DNA of 64,000 nucleotides from Aulostomus chinensis (GCA_037954235.1 JBBMOA010000019.1:18280305-18344304), one strand, 5' to 3'. Numbered from the stretch's first letter, positions 1-14,000 are shown. Notes: generated by a model not told the origin, from the sequence alone. Made by a program: numbers and translations.

Positions 1-167
1 TACTGCAGGAGTTGGCTGGTTTTATTTTCTGAAGCTGATAACCATATCCGTCAGATACCGATTGGTTCTACAAGCTGGTCACCTTATTGGACCACACCCA
101 GGGAGCAAAGCAAGCAAATATGGCCCAACCCTTGTTGCCATGGAGACCACGCCGAACACCAACTCAC

Positions 168-1289
168 CTTCTTCCTTCTCCTTTTCTGTTCTCAGCTGAA
201 GTTCCAGCTCCTGTTTCTTCATGAAGACCGAGAGCTCCGTCAACGTCATGGAGACGTTCTCACCGCCTCCTGCGTCTAATGAGCAAACAAGAGTGAGACA
301 GCACTTCCAACCCCTCCAGGAAAATAACAAACACAGAGGTATTCACAGGCCCAGCTGGCTCTCCAGGTGGGGGCTTTGCAACATGTAAAACGCCCAAGCT
401 CACACTCCTCCACCTCTGATCTTGTAAAGCATCATCAGGTTTTTTTGATGGAGTGAAAACACGATGTGTTTTGCTGGTCTGGTAATGAAAGACGTTTGAA
501 TGTCTAGTGAATTTGTAGACATGCAACAAAAGAGGAAATGTGGAGTGCAGCAGTTTCTATCCAGCGGTTGGGAGTGAGTAAACCAGGCTGCGTGGTTCGT
601 ATTTCTGTCCGAGGATGGATGCAAAGGCACTGTTACACATGGTTGGAACGGCAGCATGGAAGAGGAAAAGACCCTGCAAATACAGCAGGCCAGCTGAATG
701 TTTTAGCCACTGCAGACATCAAGCAGCGGAAAACAGAGAGGGACTAGATTCCGTGACTGTAATCATTCTTTGATAGTGACGAATGTCTGACATGTTGCTG
801 CTGTCTGGAGACGATGGTGGTTGAGGTCTTCGGGGTCCAAAATGTCATAGCTGTATCAAAAGATTAGGCCCATCCGGTGTTTTAAAACTCTGACCCGGAC
901 ACGAGCGGACCCACAAAATGAAGGACCCAGACAGGACTGGGACTGGTTGTCGAATACGACATCAGGTTGAGTTTACCATTAACATTTGAACTTTGTTTCC
1001 TACCTGATGTCATGTTAGCTGTTCTGTCTCTGAATGACACAAATAATCAATCCTGGGTTCCTTTTCCTCTCTTGCTGATAGCAGCAGCATGGCTAACGGT
1101 CCACCACCTGCTGCCCCGCGCCACATGACCAACGTGGCCCGTTTACAACCAGCTGTGTGTCTCCAACAATGCATTACTTTGGCCTTTCGAAAGATAAACG
1201 CGATTCTCAATCCGAAGTGTTTACACTGGCATCGCTAACTTGCTGTTCGCGCCCAGTCTGACCTCTGCTCTGTCATTCTCCCTGTGCCA

Positions 1290-1330
<41 letters not shown>

Positions 1331-4300
1331 CCAGCTGCATCAGAACCAGAACCTGGCTCTTTGGGTCTGAGGGAACCCGTCGGTGAAGACCTCTAGACGG
1401 CAGCGTAAACAGCTGGTGAGTCACATCAGTGATAGATTTGCTACATCAGAGGTTCTTCAGAAAAAGGGTTTTCACCTCCTGTTTTGTGCATCAGGTGTTT
1501 CATGAAGGAAGAAAAAAAGAAAGAAAAACAAAAACAAATATCCCTCGGGCGATTGTAAAAGGTCTTTTGGAAAAATTGAGTTTTTTTTGTAAACACGTTG
1601 ATGGAGACGAGCTTGCTGGCTGCTAGAAGTGTTGCTGCTCGCGCTCTGTCAGAGCCTTTTTTTAGTTTTAGGACTGCCCACAGGTCCTCTTTCATAAAGT
1701 CGTGTAGTTGGGGTTGTTTATGAACCTGTGAAGAAAAGTGACGGTGTAATTCAGAATAATGACATCGTCATGCTGAGACCTCTGTGCGCGGCTCCTTCGG
1801 TACTCTTCTCGGGTCTCTCAGTATCTCTCACTGGTTCCTGTCTCACCAGCGCAGGCTTGCCGCTTTCTCCTTGTCTACGGTCCTGAAAATCAACAAAATA
1901 AATCTTTTAACACATTTCAGGGAACGTATCAGTTCTGTCTGTGCTAACACGCCATCACATTTTCACATGAATACAAGTTCCTTATGCCTTTTCCCCACTG
2001 CACATACGAGGGGTTTTAGAACAGAGGTAAACCTGCTGATATGTCAGTCCTGTTCCTGCCTCTCTGCTTCTCTCTCCTGCTGCGTCATGTTCACCATCAC
2101 AAACGCATTCAACACACCAGAAAAAGAAGAATGCATCCAGAAGTGACAGGTGTTGTCATTAAAGGCACCGTAGCTTCTTCTTTCACGGTTCTTCCCTTTG
2201 ACACAGCAGAAAGTAGCACAGAGGCAGCAACGGCGTTTCAGCGGCTGCTATGTGGAGAGGTTACCAAGATGGAGACAAATGTTCCACTCGATGGCTTTAA
2301 ACCTCAAATCTGCCGATTTGTATTTTGCCTTCCAAACAAATCAAATCCAAACAAATTAAGGAACGGGTTCTTGAGTTTGGCTGTGTGGGGAAAAAAAATC
2401 TGTTAAGGTATATTTGTCCAAATGAAAATATACAGAAACTGGCATCTGCCCATCATACAACACGTTTAATTGGAGGGGGGAAGCGTACCCTTCTTGGTGG
2501 ACTGGACTGGACCGTGTTGGCTGGTAAGGAGATTATGGGAAAGTCATCTGAGAGGGTGGGAGGTGGGGAGGAGGTGGCAGGAGTGCTGGAGGCGGGGGTT
2601 CCTTTCCCTCCTGCTCAGATTAAAACAATCAGTGTCAGCGGAACTGAACATTCCAGAGAGCCACTTGTTGTCCAAAGTCAGATATTTGCTGCTGTAAGGA
2701 TGAAAGTGTCCACCTGACGTGCAGTGGAAGCGGCTGGGAAGGTGTGAGGCACTGTGGGAGAGCTCGAAGTTGGGCGACATGCCCCTGGATGAAGGGGGCG
2801 TGGCCATGCCACACAACGAGGAGGGGCTCCACAGAGGATCCTTCCCCCCACAGGAAGAGTTGAATTCACAGGTGGAGTTCTGAAACAGAAGAAGATCAGA
2901 AAAGAAAAAAAGATGCAACGTCACGGTTCACTTTACATCTGGTCAGAATCTTGAGGGAGTTTTACATTGGGTAATGGATTACTGCTGACTAAAGTCCTAG
3001 TTACACGCTTCGGTTTGCAAGACAATTTGCAACACAAAGTGCAAAGCGAACGTGAGGCTACTAAACTAGGCCACGGACGCATGACGTCAGCGCCCCCACA
3101 ACCAGCTTCACACTGACTTTGTTTTCTGTGTGCTGACGTTTACTGTCGCCGCCAGCCCCCTGCAGTCTCATTTAGCCACTTGCTGGCCACATTTAGGAAA
3201 CATAAAGGCTTAAAAACGAATGAGTGAAGTGTTTACTGATACATTTGGTGTTGCAGAAAGAAAGAACAGTCAAACGTATCGAGCCGGTGTAAACCACACA
3301 CCTTATTTCAGGTGTGAAACCTCAGTCAACAATCCTGTTGTCTCGAAGACGAAGGATCGGACACTCAGTATCCATCCATCCATCTTCTATGCCACTTATC
3401 TGTTAAGGGTCATGATGGGGGGGTGGGCGGGGGGTGGAGCCTATCCCAGCTGACAGTGGGACAGAGGCGGGTTCACCCTGGACGGGTCACCAGTCCATCT
3501 CAGGGCCATCAGGAGCAATTAGGTGTTCAGCATCTTGCTCAAGGATACTTGGACATGGTCACCGGGGGAAGTGAGGATCAAACCAGCGACGGCCGCTCTA
3601 CCTCTGAGCCGCGCTGCCCCCTCGGACACTCAGTGATTTGAATTCATTTTGGGGTTCCAGGGCGGCTCCAGCTTCATTTCTAGGTGTTGACAGACAAGCT
3701 CTTCACCTGGCTCTCAAACTTCAACCCCAGAAATCCAACTGAAACGGGTTTGTGTGATTCAAGAGACTTCAGTCACCAAAACACCACAAATTAAACTCAA
3801 CTGCTACCAGTGTGTAGCTGATGCCACTTCCTTAATAGGCATGTCTCCTGAGCTTCGCAGATTTTCTGCCTGTCTGGGTTGTCAGACAGACCCCAGGGGG
3901 CAGAAAAACACCCAAACCCCTCCCTCGTGGGGCAGGTCCAATAATATAGAAAGGGAGAGACAGCGTCTCCAAGGCAACCAGCCCTCTGGAGTGAGTAGAG
4001 AGAGGTGCTAGGACAAGGACCTAATCCCTAAGACCCCACCGCCTGCCAGCCTGCTGACTTTGATGATTAAAGAAAAGGTCTGTCCAAGCGCTTTCTCTCT
4101 GCCTGCTACCACCGATGTAGCGCTCAGCTATTAGCCTCTGATCATCGGCTGCTGACCGGCCGAGCGTCCTAAACAAAGTTGACTGCTCTGAAACAGATTA
4201 GGGATGATCTTACCTGGCGTCTGGAAGTCTGTGGGCTACGGTTGGATGACTGCGTCCCTGAGGAGGGGGGCAAGGATAGAGGCGGCGGTAACGGTTGCCG

Positions 4301-6824
4301 TGGAGTTGAGAAGGGGGTCGAAGAGGAGCTTCCTGTGTTCAGGAGGACAAATTGTGTGATTACACATCAAATTAACTCAACGCACTCTTCCTTGTTTTTG
4401 GTGGTGTTGTTTTTTCCAAGATAATGTTTAAATATGCTTACACTACTGATTAATTCATCACTATTTCTGTTTAAGATTAATGGTTCAATAAACAAACAGA
4501 TATGCTAAATGTTTTAAAGACAGACACAAACTCTGAATGATGCGATTCCTGTACATTTATAAAAATGTCTACCATCCATGGAACAACTGAATAACCCTAC
4601 CCACTCAGATTACGATGGTACAGAGAGGGCGGGTAGAGTTCGTGTGTGACATCCTTGGTGATGTGGTTTGTGTGGAACGTGTCAAGAAACAGACTCAGTT
4701 GTGATTCAACACACAGGAGCACCGCTGCAACTCAGCACTCTAGTGGGTTTTCATTGACAGTAGTGTATCGCTGTGTATGTGTGTGTGTGTGTGTCTCTCT
4801 CTCTCTCTCTCGCTCTCTCTCGATGCAACCAACCAATCATCCTTCAGCCTGCTCATCCCAACATTCATAGTAATTCACAGTCTTCATTACCGAGATATGT
4901 CGGCCATCCTAAAGGCTCAGGTTTCCTTTTCTCCTGATTCCATGACACTCCAGGTTGTGTAATAAATGCACAGTCACAGGTGAAAAATAACCTCTCGGCC
5001 TGCGTTGGAAAACGTTTCATAAAAGATCCGTGAGGCGCCACGGTGAACAACACCCTCCCTCCGCCTTCACACTCGTCAGACTACAGGAAATCTCTACAGC
5101 CTAAAAATGACACTCCTGGTGTTTGCCATCAGAAAGGAAAGAAGGCACGAGTTTGTGTGCATGGCGGGGATCACAAGCGGTCATCTGAGATGCATGAGGA
5201 CGCACGCTGTCACACCAGGTATGAACTCACGTTATTTTGAACTGTCCACTTGTGATCGGGTTTCTCAGAACCAGGCCTGAAGGGGGCCTACCGTCCTGAG
5301 ACAAGACCTGCACAGATTCTCTCACAACCTGAGGCTATGACATCATGGGTCACGCTCACAAAGCTGCCTGATATGAAGACTTGCTCCTGGTGCTAACATT
5401 TGAAGAAAATTCTTAGAATAATAGTGTTCTAAGAAATTCCTCAAGCGGTTGAGTTCCCGCTCAAGACAATGACATCTATTGACCCAGCAGCATGGAGGAC
5501 ACGTTTCAGTCTGTACTGACAGAGATGGCTCAGGCTGGAGGACTCAGGGACCAGCTCCAAAAAGGGGGGCATGTCATGGTCGGCAGTGGACTGGCACCCT
5601 CCCAGGGTCCGGGTCTGGCCCCCAGCAGCACAGACAAAGAAGCACTGAACATGGCTCTGCGTCTGATGTCTTTTTTTCTTTTTTATTCAATTGTTGTTTT
5701 TTTCTTAGCGTTCAATCATCGTTGTGCTCTTCTCTCTCTCTATGAGTCAATCGTTCTTTTCATCAAAGTCATGTCACATGAATTTGGAGATTATCGCAAG
5801 ATTTTGTTAGCAAATCAATCGGGTTCCTTAGTTGTCAAAATTCTCTGCCTGCAGATCAAAAAGTTTTGGTTAAGCCAGTGGCTAAAAACAGTAAAACTGC
5901 CACTGAAGCAAAACAAAACATCCATTTACAAAACCTGAGGCACACGGTCCTTTATTACCCATGTCTTGTTTCTCCAGCTGTAAACTGACTTTCAGCTAAA
6001 TCTACCTCTCTGGCTCCTTCGGAGCTCTGGAGAGGAAGGAAGTGATGCAGGGGGGAGAAAACCATCAGTGAGCTCAGCACACCTGTTTGTGAGCACTTGA
6101 AAGGCAAATGGGGGTTTTTTTGTATCGCTTTAATCACAGGTTCTTTTAGCAGAACGCACTGGGCTGTCATGCACTCTGAATGTTTAAGCCCACACTGATT
6201 CCAGATAAGTGGAGACAAACCCAATGGGAGCCTCACCGTAGCTGCTGTGGAGGTCTGTGTAAGGGCTGGAAGTGCAGTCTTGGGGTCGCAGGTGGACTTG
6301 TGGGTAGAAGTTCTCAGGCATGGTGGCGTATCCCTCCTCACAGGAGGATTCCTTAGGGTCTAGAGACACTTTGGCACATTCGATGACGATATCATGGATT
6401 TCATACTTTTTCCACCTACAGAGGAAACACAGGGGAGTCGATGAGACGCTGAGGACCTGCATCATCAAGGTGGAACAGTAGGAGTCTCACCTGGTAGGGT
6501 CGAGTTCATGGTCCTTGGTTCCTGTCACCAGTTCTGGGTGAATACGGACGTGTTCAAGCATCGGCTGGATAGAAAGGAAAAGAGAATTTGTATCATTAAC
6601 AATTTGGCTACTAAGGTTACAGAAGAGAGAGAGAGCAGCAGCAGCTCACCTTCACTACCTCCTCAAAGGTTTCCATGTTCTCCTTCATGCTGTAATGAGA
6701 GCGCAGGTAGGACACGAAGTTGCACGGGTACATGCCATAGAGACGGTGGAAGAGTGAATAGACGCTGGCGTGCAGGTGGATTAGGTAAACCTCTGAAACG
6801 TGCCCTGAATGAATGAAAACACAG

Positions 6825-6871
<47 letters not shown>

Positions 6872-9800
6872 CCTCCAAGGCTAAACAACAGAATCTACAA
6901 CACATTCACTCCCAAAGCAAGTTTCAGAACTTCCTCACCCCGGGTTCTTCTGCTTTGCTCTCTATAGACTGGAGCTGCACACGTTGACAAGACAAATTTA
7001 TCATTAAAGTCTAAGGTTACCTTTTTTAAACGTTAGGGGCTTAAATCTTGATTACACATTGATCTTTTCTGATATCAATACATGTAATAATTAAGGAAAC
7101 TGATGCAGAATCTTGGCTACACCCTACATCAGCGGTCGGCATCAAGCCAGATTCTTTTGACAATCTTTTAAATTGTTATATTTCTTTGCTTAAAAACTGA
7201 AAGAATTAAAAGGTTTTATTCTCCAAATTGCTGAAAGAAATTCACAACATTGTGTAGTTTAGCCCATGCAAGCGTCCGGTTTGAAATCCATCCGCTGGGG
7301 ACAGCTGGGGTTGTGTATAACATTTGTTATGAATTCAAAATCGAAAAGAACAAAATAGTGTAGTTTAAGAATCCGAAGTCACGGTTGGACCTCCTTCCCT
7401 GACTAGGAGCAGTGATTTGATGCAGCCCCTCAAAGGTTCCATTGTAACTTTGTTTGCTGAGGACTAGAGGAGCGACTGCTGCTCCTGCTCATGGTCCAGG
7501 ATGAGGAGGATTAAAGCTGGATAAACCAAGATCCTGAACCTGATCTAGTTAATGAATTTTGAAAGAGCTATGCTAACACTTCCCATCCACTGCTATTCAT
7601 TGCGCTAAGCTAACTAGCGATCCGCGTGTCTCTTTGGGTCTCAGCTCCCCAATGCAGCGGAGAAGAGAGAAGTGCATCTATCTTGTCCGGCTCTGGGGAA
7701 AGTGGTAAATGTATGAAATGGAAACGGTAAATTACTCATTTTTCCTCCAACATTTCCTCTCGGCAGCGGTTGCCAACCTGTCAATCTCATCCATGTGATC
7801 TTTCTGAAGACCCACATTTGGGCATGCAGTTGTGTCTGTGACATTATCTGCAGTCAGTTGAAACGATGAATTTGATGTGAGAGATGATTGGCAGCAGTAG
7901 AGTCGATGTGTCAGAGCAGCTTCTAAAGGTTTGTTGTTTCCAGCTTCAAATTTGCTGAGATTTAATTGCAAAACAAAACAAATTAATGCTGATGACATCA
8001 CGATGCAGATTTGCATGAATTCAAACTTTGCCATAACTTCCCACAAAACAACAAGCATACAACATAAAAGTGGGTTTTCTGAAAGCAGGAGGAGTCAGCG
8101 TAGCCTGACATCCCACACTAAATGCAAACATTCCCTAGAAAAGATGACGTAATCTTCCTCTGTTGACATCATCGGTCAGTGACCACTGGTATTCCATCAG
8201 CGAGCCATTAAAACTGTAACACGAAGAGCAAAACCATTACCATGTTTGTTTTAGGGGGGCATGACAGGAAGTGCCTACCAGGATTCTTCAGGTTCCAGGA
8301 AGCCAGGCGGCCAAAGATGTCAAAATATTCCCACAGGTGTTGTTTGCCAGCTTGAGGTATCATGGGCAGCAGAGTGATCAGCACCAGCACTCCTGTTATC
8401 AGCACCACTACATCCGTGTCGGTCTGCACAGACAGCGACAGAGTTGGAGAGATTAAATGATGAAATGTTGAGATTTTAAAAAAACTTTTACAGGGGTTTA
8501 TATTGTAAACTAGAGTTAGACTCTGTAGCTCATAAACCAGCCAAAGTCAAAGTAATAGAGCAGGTTTCTTGCTGTCTAATGGATCAGCATCAGCCACGCC
8601 CACCCCTGGCCCCGCCCCCACCTGGTAGTTCACTTTATTCGCTGTAATTTCTGAAAATCTTTTTCAGTCTGTAAATACTGAGACGATTTGAATTTTAGAA
8701 CATTTGGATACGACGCAACATTCGTTTCAGCGAGACTATCAGTGAACAGCTCAATGCTAACGCCAGCCAACGCTAACGCCAGCCAATGCTAACGCCAGCA
8801 GGGTTGCCTCGGTTTAGCCGCTGAACCGGGGCAACCGTGACACCTCGGGGTGGAACAGTTCACAACTCTGTGGTTCAGTTCCTACCAAGATTTTAGGGTC
8901 CCGTTTAGTTATTCAGTTCATGTCTGTTACTTTTTTTAAATTCCAAAAATACGACCAACCAAAATAAGATTCATAGCCTAAGAATCCCAACTTATTTTTC
9001 CACAGTATTTTGAAAGGAGGACATGCCGTTTTTGAAGCAGAAATACGATTCCATATTCAACAAGGATATGTGTAAATATAAACAATACAAGTACTTTTTA
9101 AAATCCCCATGTAGTTTTTTGGCAATGGCCAAAAGGAGCACACATTGCTTGGTTTGTAAGGTTCACCACTGGCTGACAACATGTCATTCACAAGGTAGCC
9201 ACAGCTTCTGGTTTATCCTTTATTTATCTCTTCAAAGGACCATCATTTCAAAAAGATCATAATGTGCAAGAAAAATTGAAAGAGAAAAAAAAAGAGATTT
9301 TCTACGACTTTTTTTGGGCAACAAATTGAGTCGCCCCCTACTGGCCATTAAAAAGAAGGTGGATTCAAGCTCCTTCCTCCTTGGGCTCACTCCTCCGACC
9401 CAGAAGCTCATCCTGAAGAAGACTCAGGAAGCGGACTTTAACTGTAGGTGGCATTTAACCGACCTTTACAACGATACTAAGAGAAACCAGGGAGGAGGAG
9501 AACTGTGAGGAACGGAGTCGCAGGATAACACCAGAACTAGAAAGGCAGGAGGAGGCAGCGCCTCCCATCCTCGTCCATCCACACACATCTCGGCACCTTG
9601 ACCAGGAGTCAGAACTGAGCCGTCACCTTTAGGCATTTGAGCAGCGAGAGCAGCAGAGGGTATCGAGCCATCTTGTGGATCCAGGACGGCTGCTTGCGGA
9701 TTACATGGCCGAGCAGGGTGAGGGTGGGCAGCCGGCAGGCCTGCTTGGTCATACACTCGTTCATCTTGTCCAGAAGGTGCTGGGGGGGGGGGGGCACAGC

Positions 9801-11062
9801 ATTGTTAGCTCTGTATTCAACACCAATAATTAACATAAAGGAAACTAACAGTACAATGTTGTTTTTCTGTATTCATGACACATAATGGCTTTAAAAACAT
9901 GACTGGGGACAGGCTGATCAACGCCTGATAAATAACTCTTTCAATCACCACAACAGTAACGCAGCTACATTAGGGTCTTTTTACAGCGACACGTAAACAC
10001 ACACATACACAACAGACGGAGCGCTAAAAAAATCCATGCAGTTGAGTTGATGATATTTTCAAGAACTAATAGCAATACAATGAATCCATGTTTATAATCC
10101 GCAGAACTGCTGGAAAACGATCCTGCTGCTCCTGCCCTCTGTACCTCTGCAGTCGCTGTTAGCCGCTTGTTAGCAACCGCCAGTTTTCAGACACACAAAA
10201 GCGGGGAAATGATTGCATGCGGTATTTACCGACCCGTTTTATTCTGCAAAACAAAATGAAGATACTGTCTATCAACCAAGAGCAGACCAGACTTTGTTTC
10301 TTGCATTTAACTGAAGCGCCATTCAAAAATTCCCCTCGACTTGGAGACGAGAGCACCTGATTTTCAACAAAACCGAATTGATTCCAAGTTTGAGGGCTCG
10401 TTATTTCCGAACTGAACATTCTGTGTGAAATAATCAAAGATGGAGAGCTGAATGCATGCTGGCAATTTTTTAACGCGACAAATACTTTTATTATCGACTT
10501 GTCTGACAAGAAATGCTTATGCCCGCGCTGCCTCTCTCTCTCTCTGCAGCAGGAGAACACAACCGGGCAGTAAACTAGTAAACAGTTGGTTGAGCACCTC
10601 CCGACTAAAAAAAACCAAAATCAAATATCGAACTGTTTTCTCTTCAAACGTCTCTGAGACGAGGAAACAGCTAATAGTTGGAGGCCTTCTTCTTCTCTCA
10701 CCTTGTCATGTGGCTCCCTGACTGAGGAGAGGATATGCATGGCCTGGGCAGAGTTGGTTTCTAAAAAATATTCAACCAGGCCGTTCAGCAGCATGGACCC
10801 TCGCTCTGCAGGGAACAACACAGAGTTACGGTGAAAAGCTCTCACAGAACAAGAGGGGAAAAAAAAACGGTTAAATCTTTGCTTCAATTCATAAGAACCT
10901 TTTCTAAAAGCTGAAGAAAATAAAACGAGTGACAGAAGAGGAGGGGTCCTCACCGGTGCTGAGTTGCTCGTTGATAAGGCCTCGAATCTCCTCTAGCTGG
11001 TGGAGGTCAGAGGTCTCCAGGAGCGGGAGGAGGTCCCCCATGTTGGGCTGCTCCCTGGCCAT
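168..11062 (-). CDS. tsc1: tsc1 (hamartin), 5' half, twelve coding exons; continues past the left edge
   Basis: Hamartin is the TSC1 subunit of the TSC complex with tuberin and TBC1D7, which inhibits Rheb and so mTORC1 at the lysosome. Minus-strand coding exons in transcription order: 11062-10954 (start MAREQPNMGDLL), 10805-10702, 9779-9627, 8423-8279, 6804-6650, 6564-6491, 6415-6237, 4332-4214, 2879-2714, 2610-2489, 1882-1804 and 275-168. All introns are GT/AG and phases join without a break to about 504 residues. Marker peptides match human TSC1 as remembered: EPHDK, LTLLGHVIR, TDTDVVVLITGVLVLIT, HRLYGMYPCNFVS, ECAKVSLDP, GMATPP, GKGTP. Many exon lengths equal the human ones (104, 153, 145, 155, 74, 122). 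The N-terminal helical core is well conserved; the Ser/Pro-rich linker after about residue 270 is loose. The donor of the 1882 exon is uncertain: 1804 and 1780 both keep phase. The C-terminal coiled coil lies outside the window. Confidence 0.95.
1294..1327. repeat. (CA)n microsatellite
   Basis: Uninterrupted CA dinucleotides in a tsc1 intron. Open frames crossing it (VCVCVC on the minus strand) are simple-repeat artefacts. Confidence 0.95.
3368..3625 (-). repeat. Dispersed teleost repeat with CCATCCAT end, copy 1
   Basis: It begins with a CATCCATCCAT run and a CTTATCTGTTAAGGGTC block. Then come GGAGCCTATCCCAGCTGACAG and TTCACCCTGGACGGGTCACCAGT, and it ends in a tract resembling a reverse-complemented 'catalogue' repeat abundant in fish genomes. 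The same family occurs at 18464-18716 and 28790-28871 in this orientation, and at 44840-44935, 45641-46018 and 48329-48475 in the opposite one. Short open frames in it are not genes. Confidence 0.85.
4771..4822. repeat. (GT)n(CT)n compound microsatellite
   Basis: A GT run passes directly into a CT run within a tsc1 intron. Confidence 0.9.
6826..6869. repeat. (CA)n microsatellite next to a tsc1 splice acceptor
   Basis: On the transcribed minus strand this is a (TG)n run ending about 22 nt upstream of the exon that starts at 6804. See the finding on TG tracts at acceptors. Confidence 0.95.
8751..8799. repeat. Three copies of a 16-bp tandem unit
   Basis: The unit AATGCTAACGCCAGCC repeats three times with single-base changes inside a tsc1 intron. 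No function is evident. Confidence 0.75.
9331..9348 (-). promoter_or_regulatory. CTCF-like motif in a tsc1 intron
   Basis: The reverse complement reads TGGCCAGTAGGGGGCGA, which fits the CTCF core CCASYAGRKGGCR and has the upstream TGG. It lies in the intron between coding exons 3 and 4. Similar strings occur inside fish dispersed repeats, so function is not implied. Confidence 0.35.
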
Positions 11063-14000
11063 GGTGGAAGTGCAGGAGGCGGAGGCAGGGTCTCTCTCTC
11101 TCTCTCACGGTGTCCGTCCCTTCCTGCCTGGAGGACTCCTGGGGGGCCACCCACCAAAACTGTCTCCAGGCACCTCTGGATCCCAGCAGGGCCAAAGCAG
11201 CAACATTTACCTCAGTTAGTCAGCGGCTCAGACGTAGGATTAGTGGTCATGTGATGATACCAGCTCACAACTGGACGAGCAAGTTGAGTCAATGGATTTC
11301 TCGGAAACTGTAGAGAATTTTCATGGTTAACAGGAGTCTCTCATCATCAGATCCTGACCGCAGCGCTCCGCTCAGTGTGGGCCGACGCGTTAGGTCATCT
11401 GCCACTACAAAACCACGTGCAGCTCCACAAGAAAGTTCATCTAGTTGAGTTTTTTACCAACAACTGGCATTTTACCCTGGCAAAGTCCAAGAAAATTACA
11501 GTATTTTTCAATCCAGGGCCTGTTTTTCAGTGTTCTGCCATCAAAATACTTAATGAGGTCCAAAATTATTTTGAATCACTCCAAAATTGAGCAAGAACAC
11601 TATGAAAGAAAGAAACAACATGACGTCGTTGCCCAGCAACAATCAATCCACTGTATGTGTCTATTTATATGACTGACAGGCTCAGATTGTTATCAGTGTC
11701 TGACGGCTTCAGTGGCGTGGTTACACAGGAAGTTACACTGAAACATATCACGGCGTTCGCCTCCGCAAAAGGAATTACTACGAATAAATTATGTCCACAG
11801 TTCCAGATGAATATTGAGCTGCTCTCAAGCTGAGTTTGAATGTGATGCTCATCCTTATTGCTCTCAGCAAGATTTGATTTCCACAAAAGAAAACAATTAA
11901 AAACATGTATAGTTTTAAAGACCATTTATGGCCACGTCAGCAAGTTTGGGAGGTGCAGCATGAAGTCCCTAGTTCAACGGTTGAAGCTCCACATTAAATG
12001 TTTCACAGTGGCGAGACCCTGCCTGAAGTCTAGATGATGTGACTGCGAGGTAAAAGGTGTTGGAGGTTGTTGGCGGGGAGTGTGTGCGGCGGGGATGGCA
12101 GGGGCGGAGAGAGCGAGGGGAGACTGTCCTGGAGGTAATCGAGCGCCGATGCACCTGGACGGCTCAGCCAAAGAAACCCTGGGTGACACGCCAGCGAGAC
12201 GGGACGCTTTGATTATCGGCGATCTGCTTGAGGACTCCACACTGAACCGTGTCTCCACGTCACTGGACGAGTGGATTGATCAGGTCTGCTCTACATGGCT
12301 GCGCTGGAGACCTCCTATCATACTGCCAAAATAAAATGGATGAGAAAGTCAGGACCAGAGGGAACATGGGAAACTATCCATGGAGGCAGGAAGTGAGATG
12401 TCAGTAACATGTTACAAGATACCCCTGTCTGTCTCTCTGTCTCTGTCTCTCTCTCTCCCTGATTTATGCTCTTCATAACAATCCAAACCAGTCAGCAGCA
12501 CAAACAGGCTCTTTTAGTGGCAAAAGATGTTGGAATGATGAAAATAATTTTGGTCCATCAACTTTTATTTCTGTGTTTTTTCAAGAAGAAGAAAACAGGG
12601 CCCAGGTTGAAACTGACTGGATTTTTCCTCCAACAATGGCTCAGTTGTAATCGAGCGGCCCAGCGAGTCCCGACACCGTGGCGATGATCCTGCATTTTGA
12701 AGCTGAAGCACATTTTAGAATTCATCCGTCATTTATTGTGTAATTGACTGCTGTACTTTTCCTCCACTGACAAAAAATAAATGCTATGATTTTCAATCAG
12801 ATCTGTCCGCATGCTGAGAATGAGCAAGTCAGCGGCAGGGTACAGCTGTGGGCGGGGCTTCTGGAGCTGCACCCCCAGTATGTCCACTTCCTCCCGGTCC
12901 TTCAGCATCTAAAATGTTCCCCAACTCACTCAAATCAGGATAAATGGTTGGAAACCACTTGTGGCCTGTTGTATCCACGTAAACGGCTCCACGCTTAACT
13001 AGCCTGGACACAACTAACCGTCACGCCTCGACATGCTGCACAGACAGACAGAGCTCTGTTCAGGGACGGAGGAAACATATGCACGGCCTCACAAACACAC
13101 AAACAACCCCACTTGCAGAAAACGTTGTCATCCATTCAGATTAGTCAGCTGCACCTCATCTGACCCCATCACACTGAAGCAATCGGGCCTGTTTATCACA
13201 GTCAGACGAGCGGAATCTGCCTTAGAATGGCCTTTTATGCTCCGGTTGTTCATCGATGCATGTTATGATAGATTCAGGCGAGAGGCGAGCAGAAGAGACC
13301 GGGGCAGCCGTGCAGATCAGCAGCATAAATAATCCTGATGGGCAGGTCATTATAGTCAGGTCGTCTGCACCCAGCAGCTTATTCCCTAAGATGAGTGATG
13401 AATCAGCACCAGAGACCTCATCAGCTCTTAAGATCTCTCTCCAACGCTCAGGCCACAGCGCTGAGTGCTACAAGTTAATTGGAACCCTAATCCAAGCCGA
13501 ACGGGTTCTACTCTGAACGTCCAAAGGAGACAACACACAACCAAGAGGCTGGGATTGGGCCTCACATCCACATTCCTTGCGGGAAGAGCCCAGACAACAA
13601 TATTCTCCAGCTCCTCTCATTCACAACGAGATAAGAAAAACGCTGGGAGACCTCCGCGTCGGTTCATTCACAGAAGTCGCAGCACAACTGGGTCTATGTT
13701 GTCAATTAACTGCTCAGTCATGGGTTGGGAGTCGGGTGTGGAAAGTGGATTCAGTTGCGGTTGTTTTTCCAGCGTCTGAGCAACGTCTTGCACGGTCAAG
13801 TCAGCGGTGGCACAACCAAGAGCCATCCTCGGTGTGATCTCAAAGGGCTTGGGAAAGCGCAGGAGGACACAAAGAAGCTTTATGCTGTGCTAGCGCTACC
13901 ATGCACACACTGCAAATTACATTTGGCTGTGTGTTACCAAGAGACCCTCTCTCTCTCTCTCCTGCGTGAATATTTTAAAAACAATTTCACACAAGTGACA

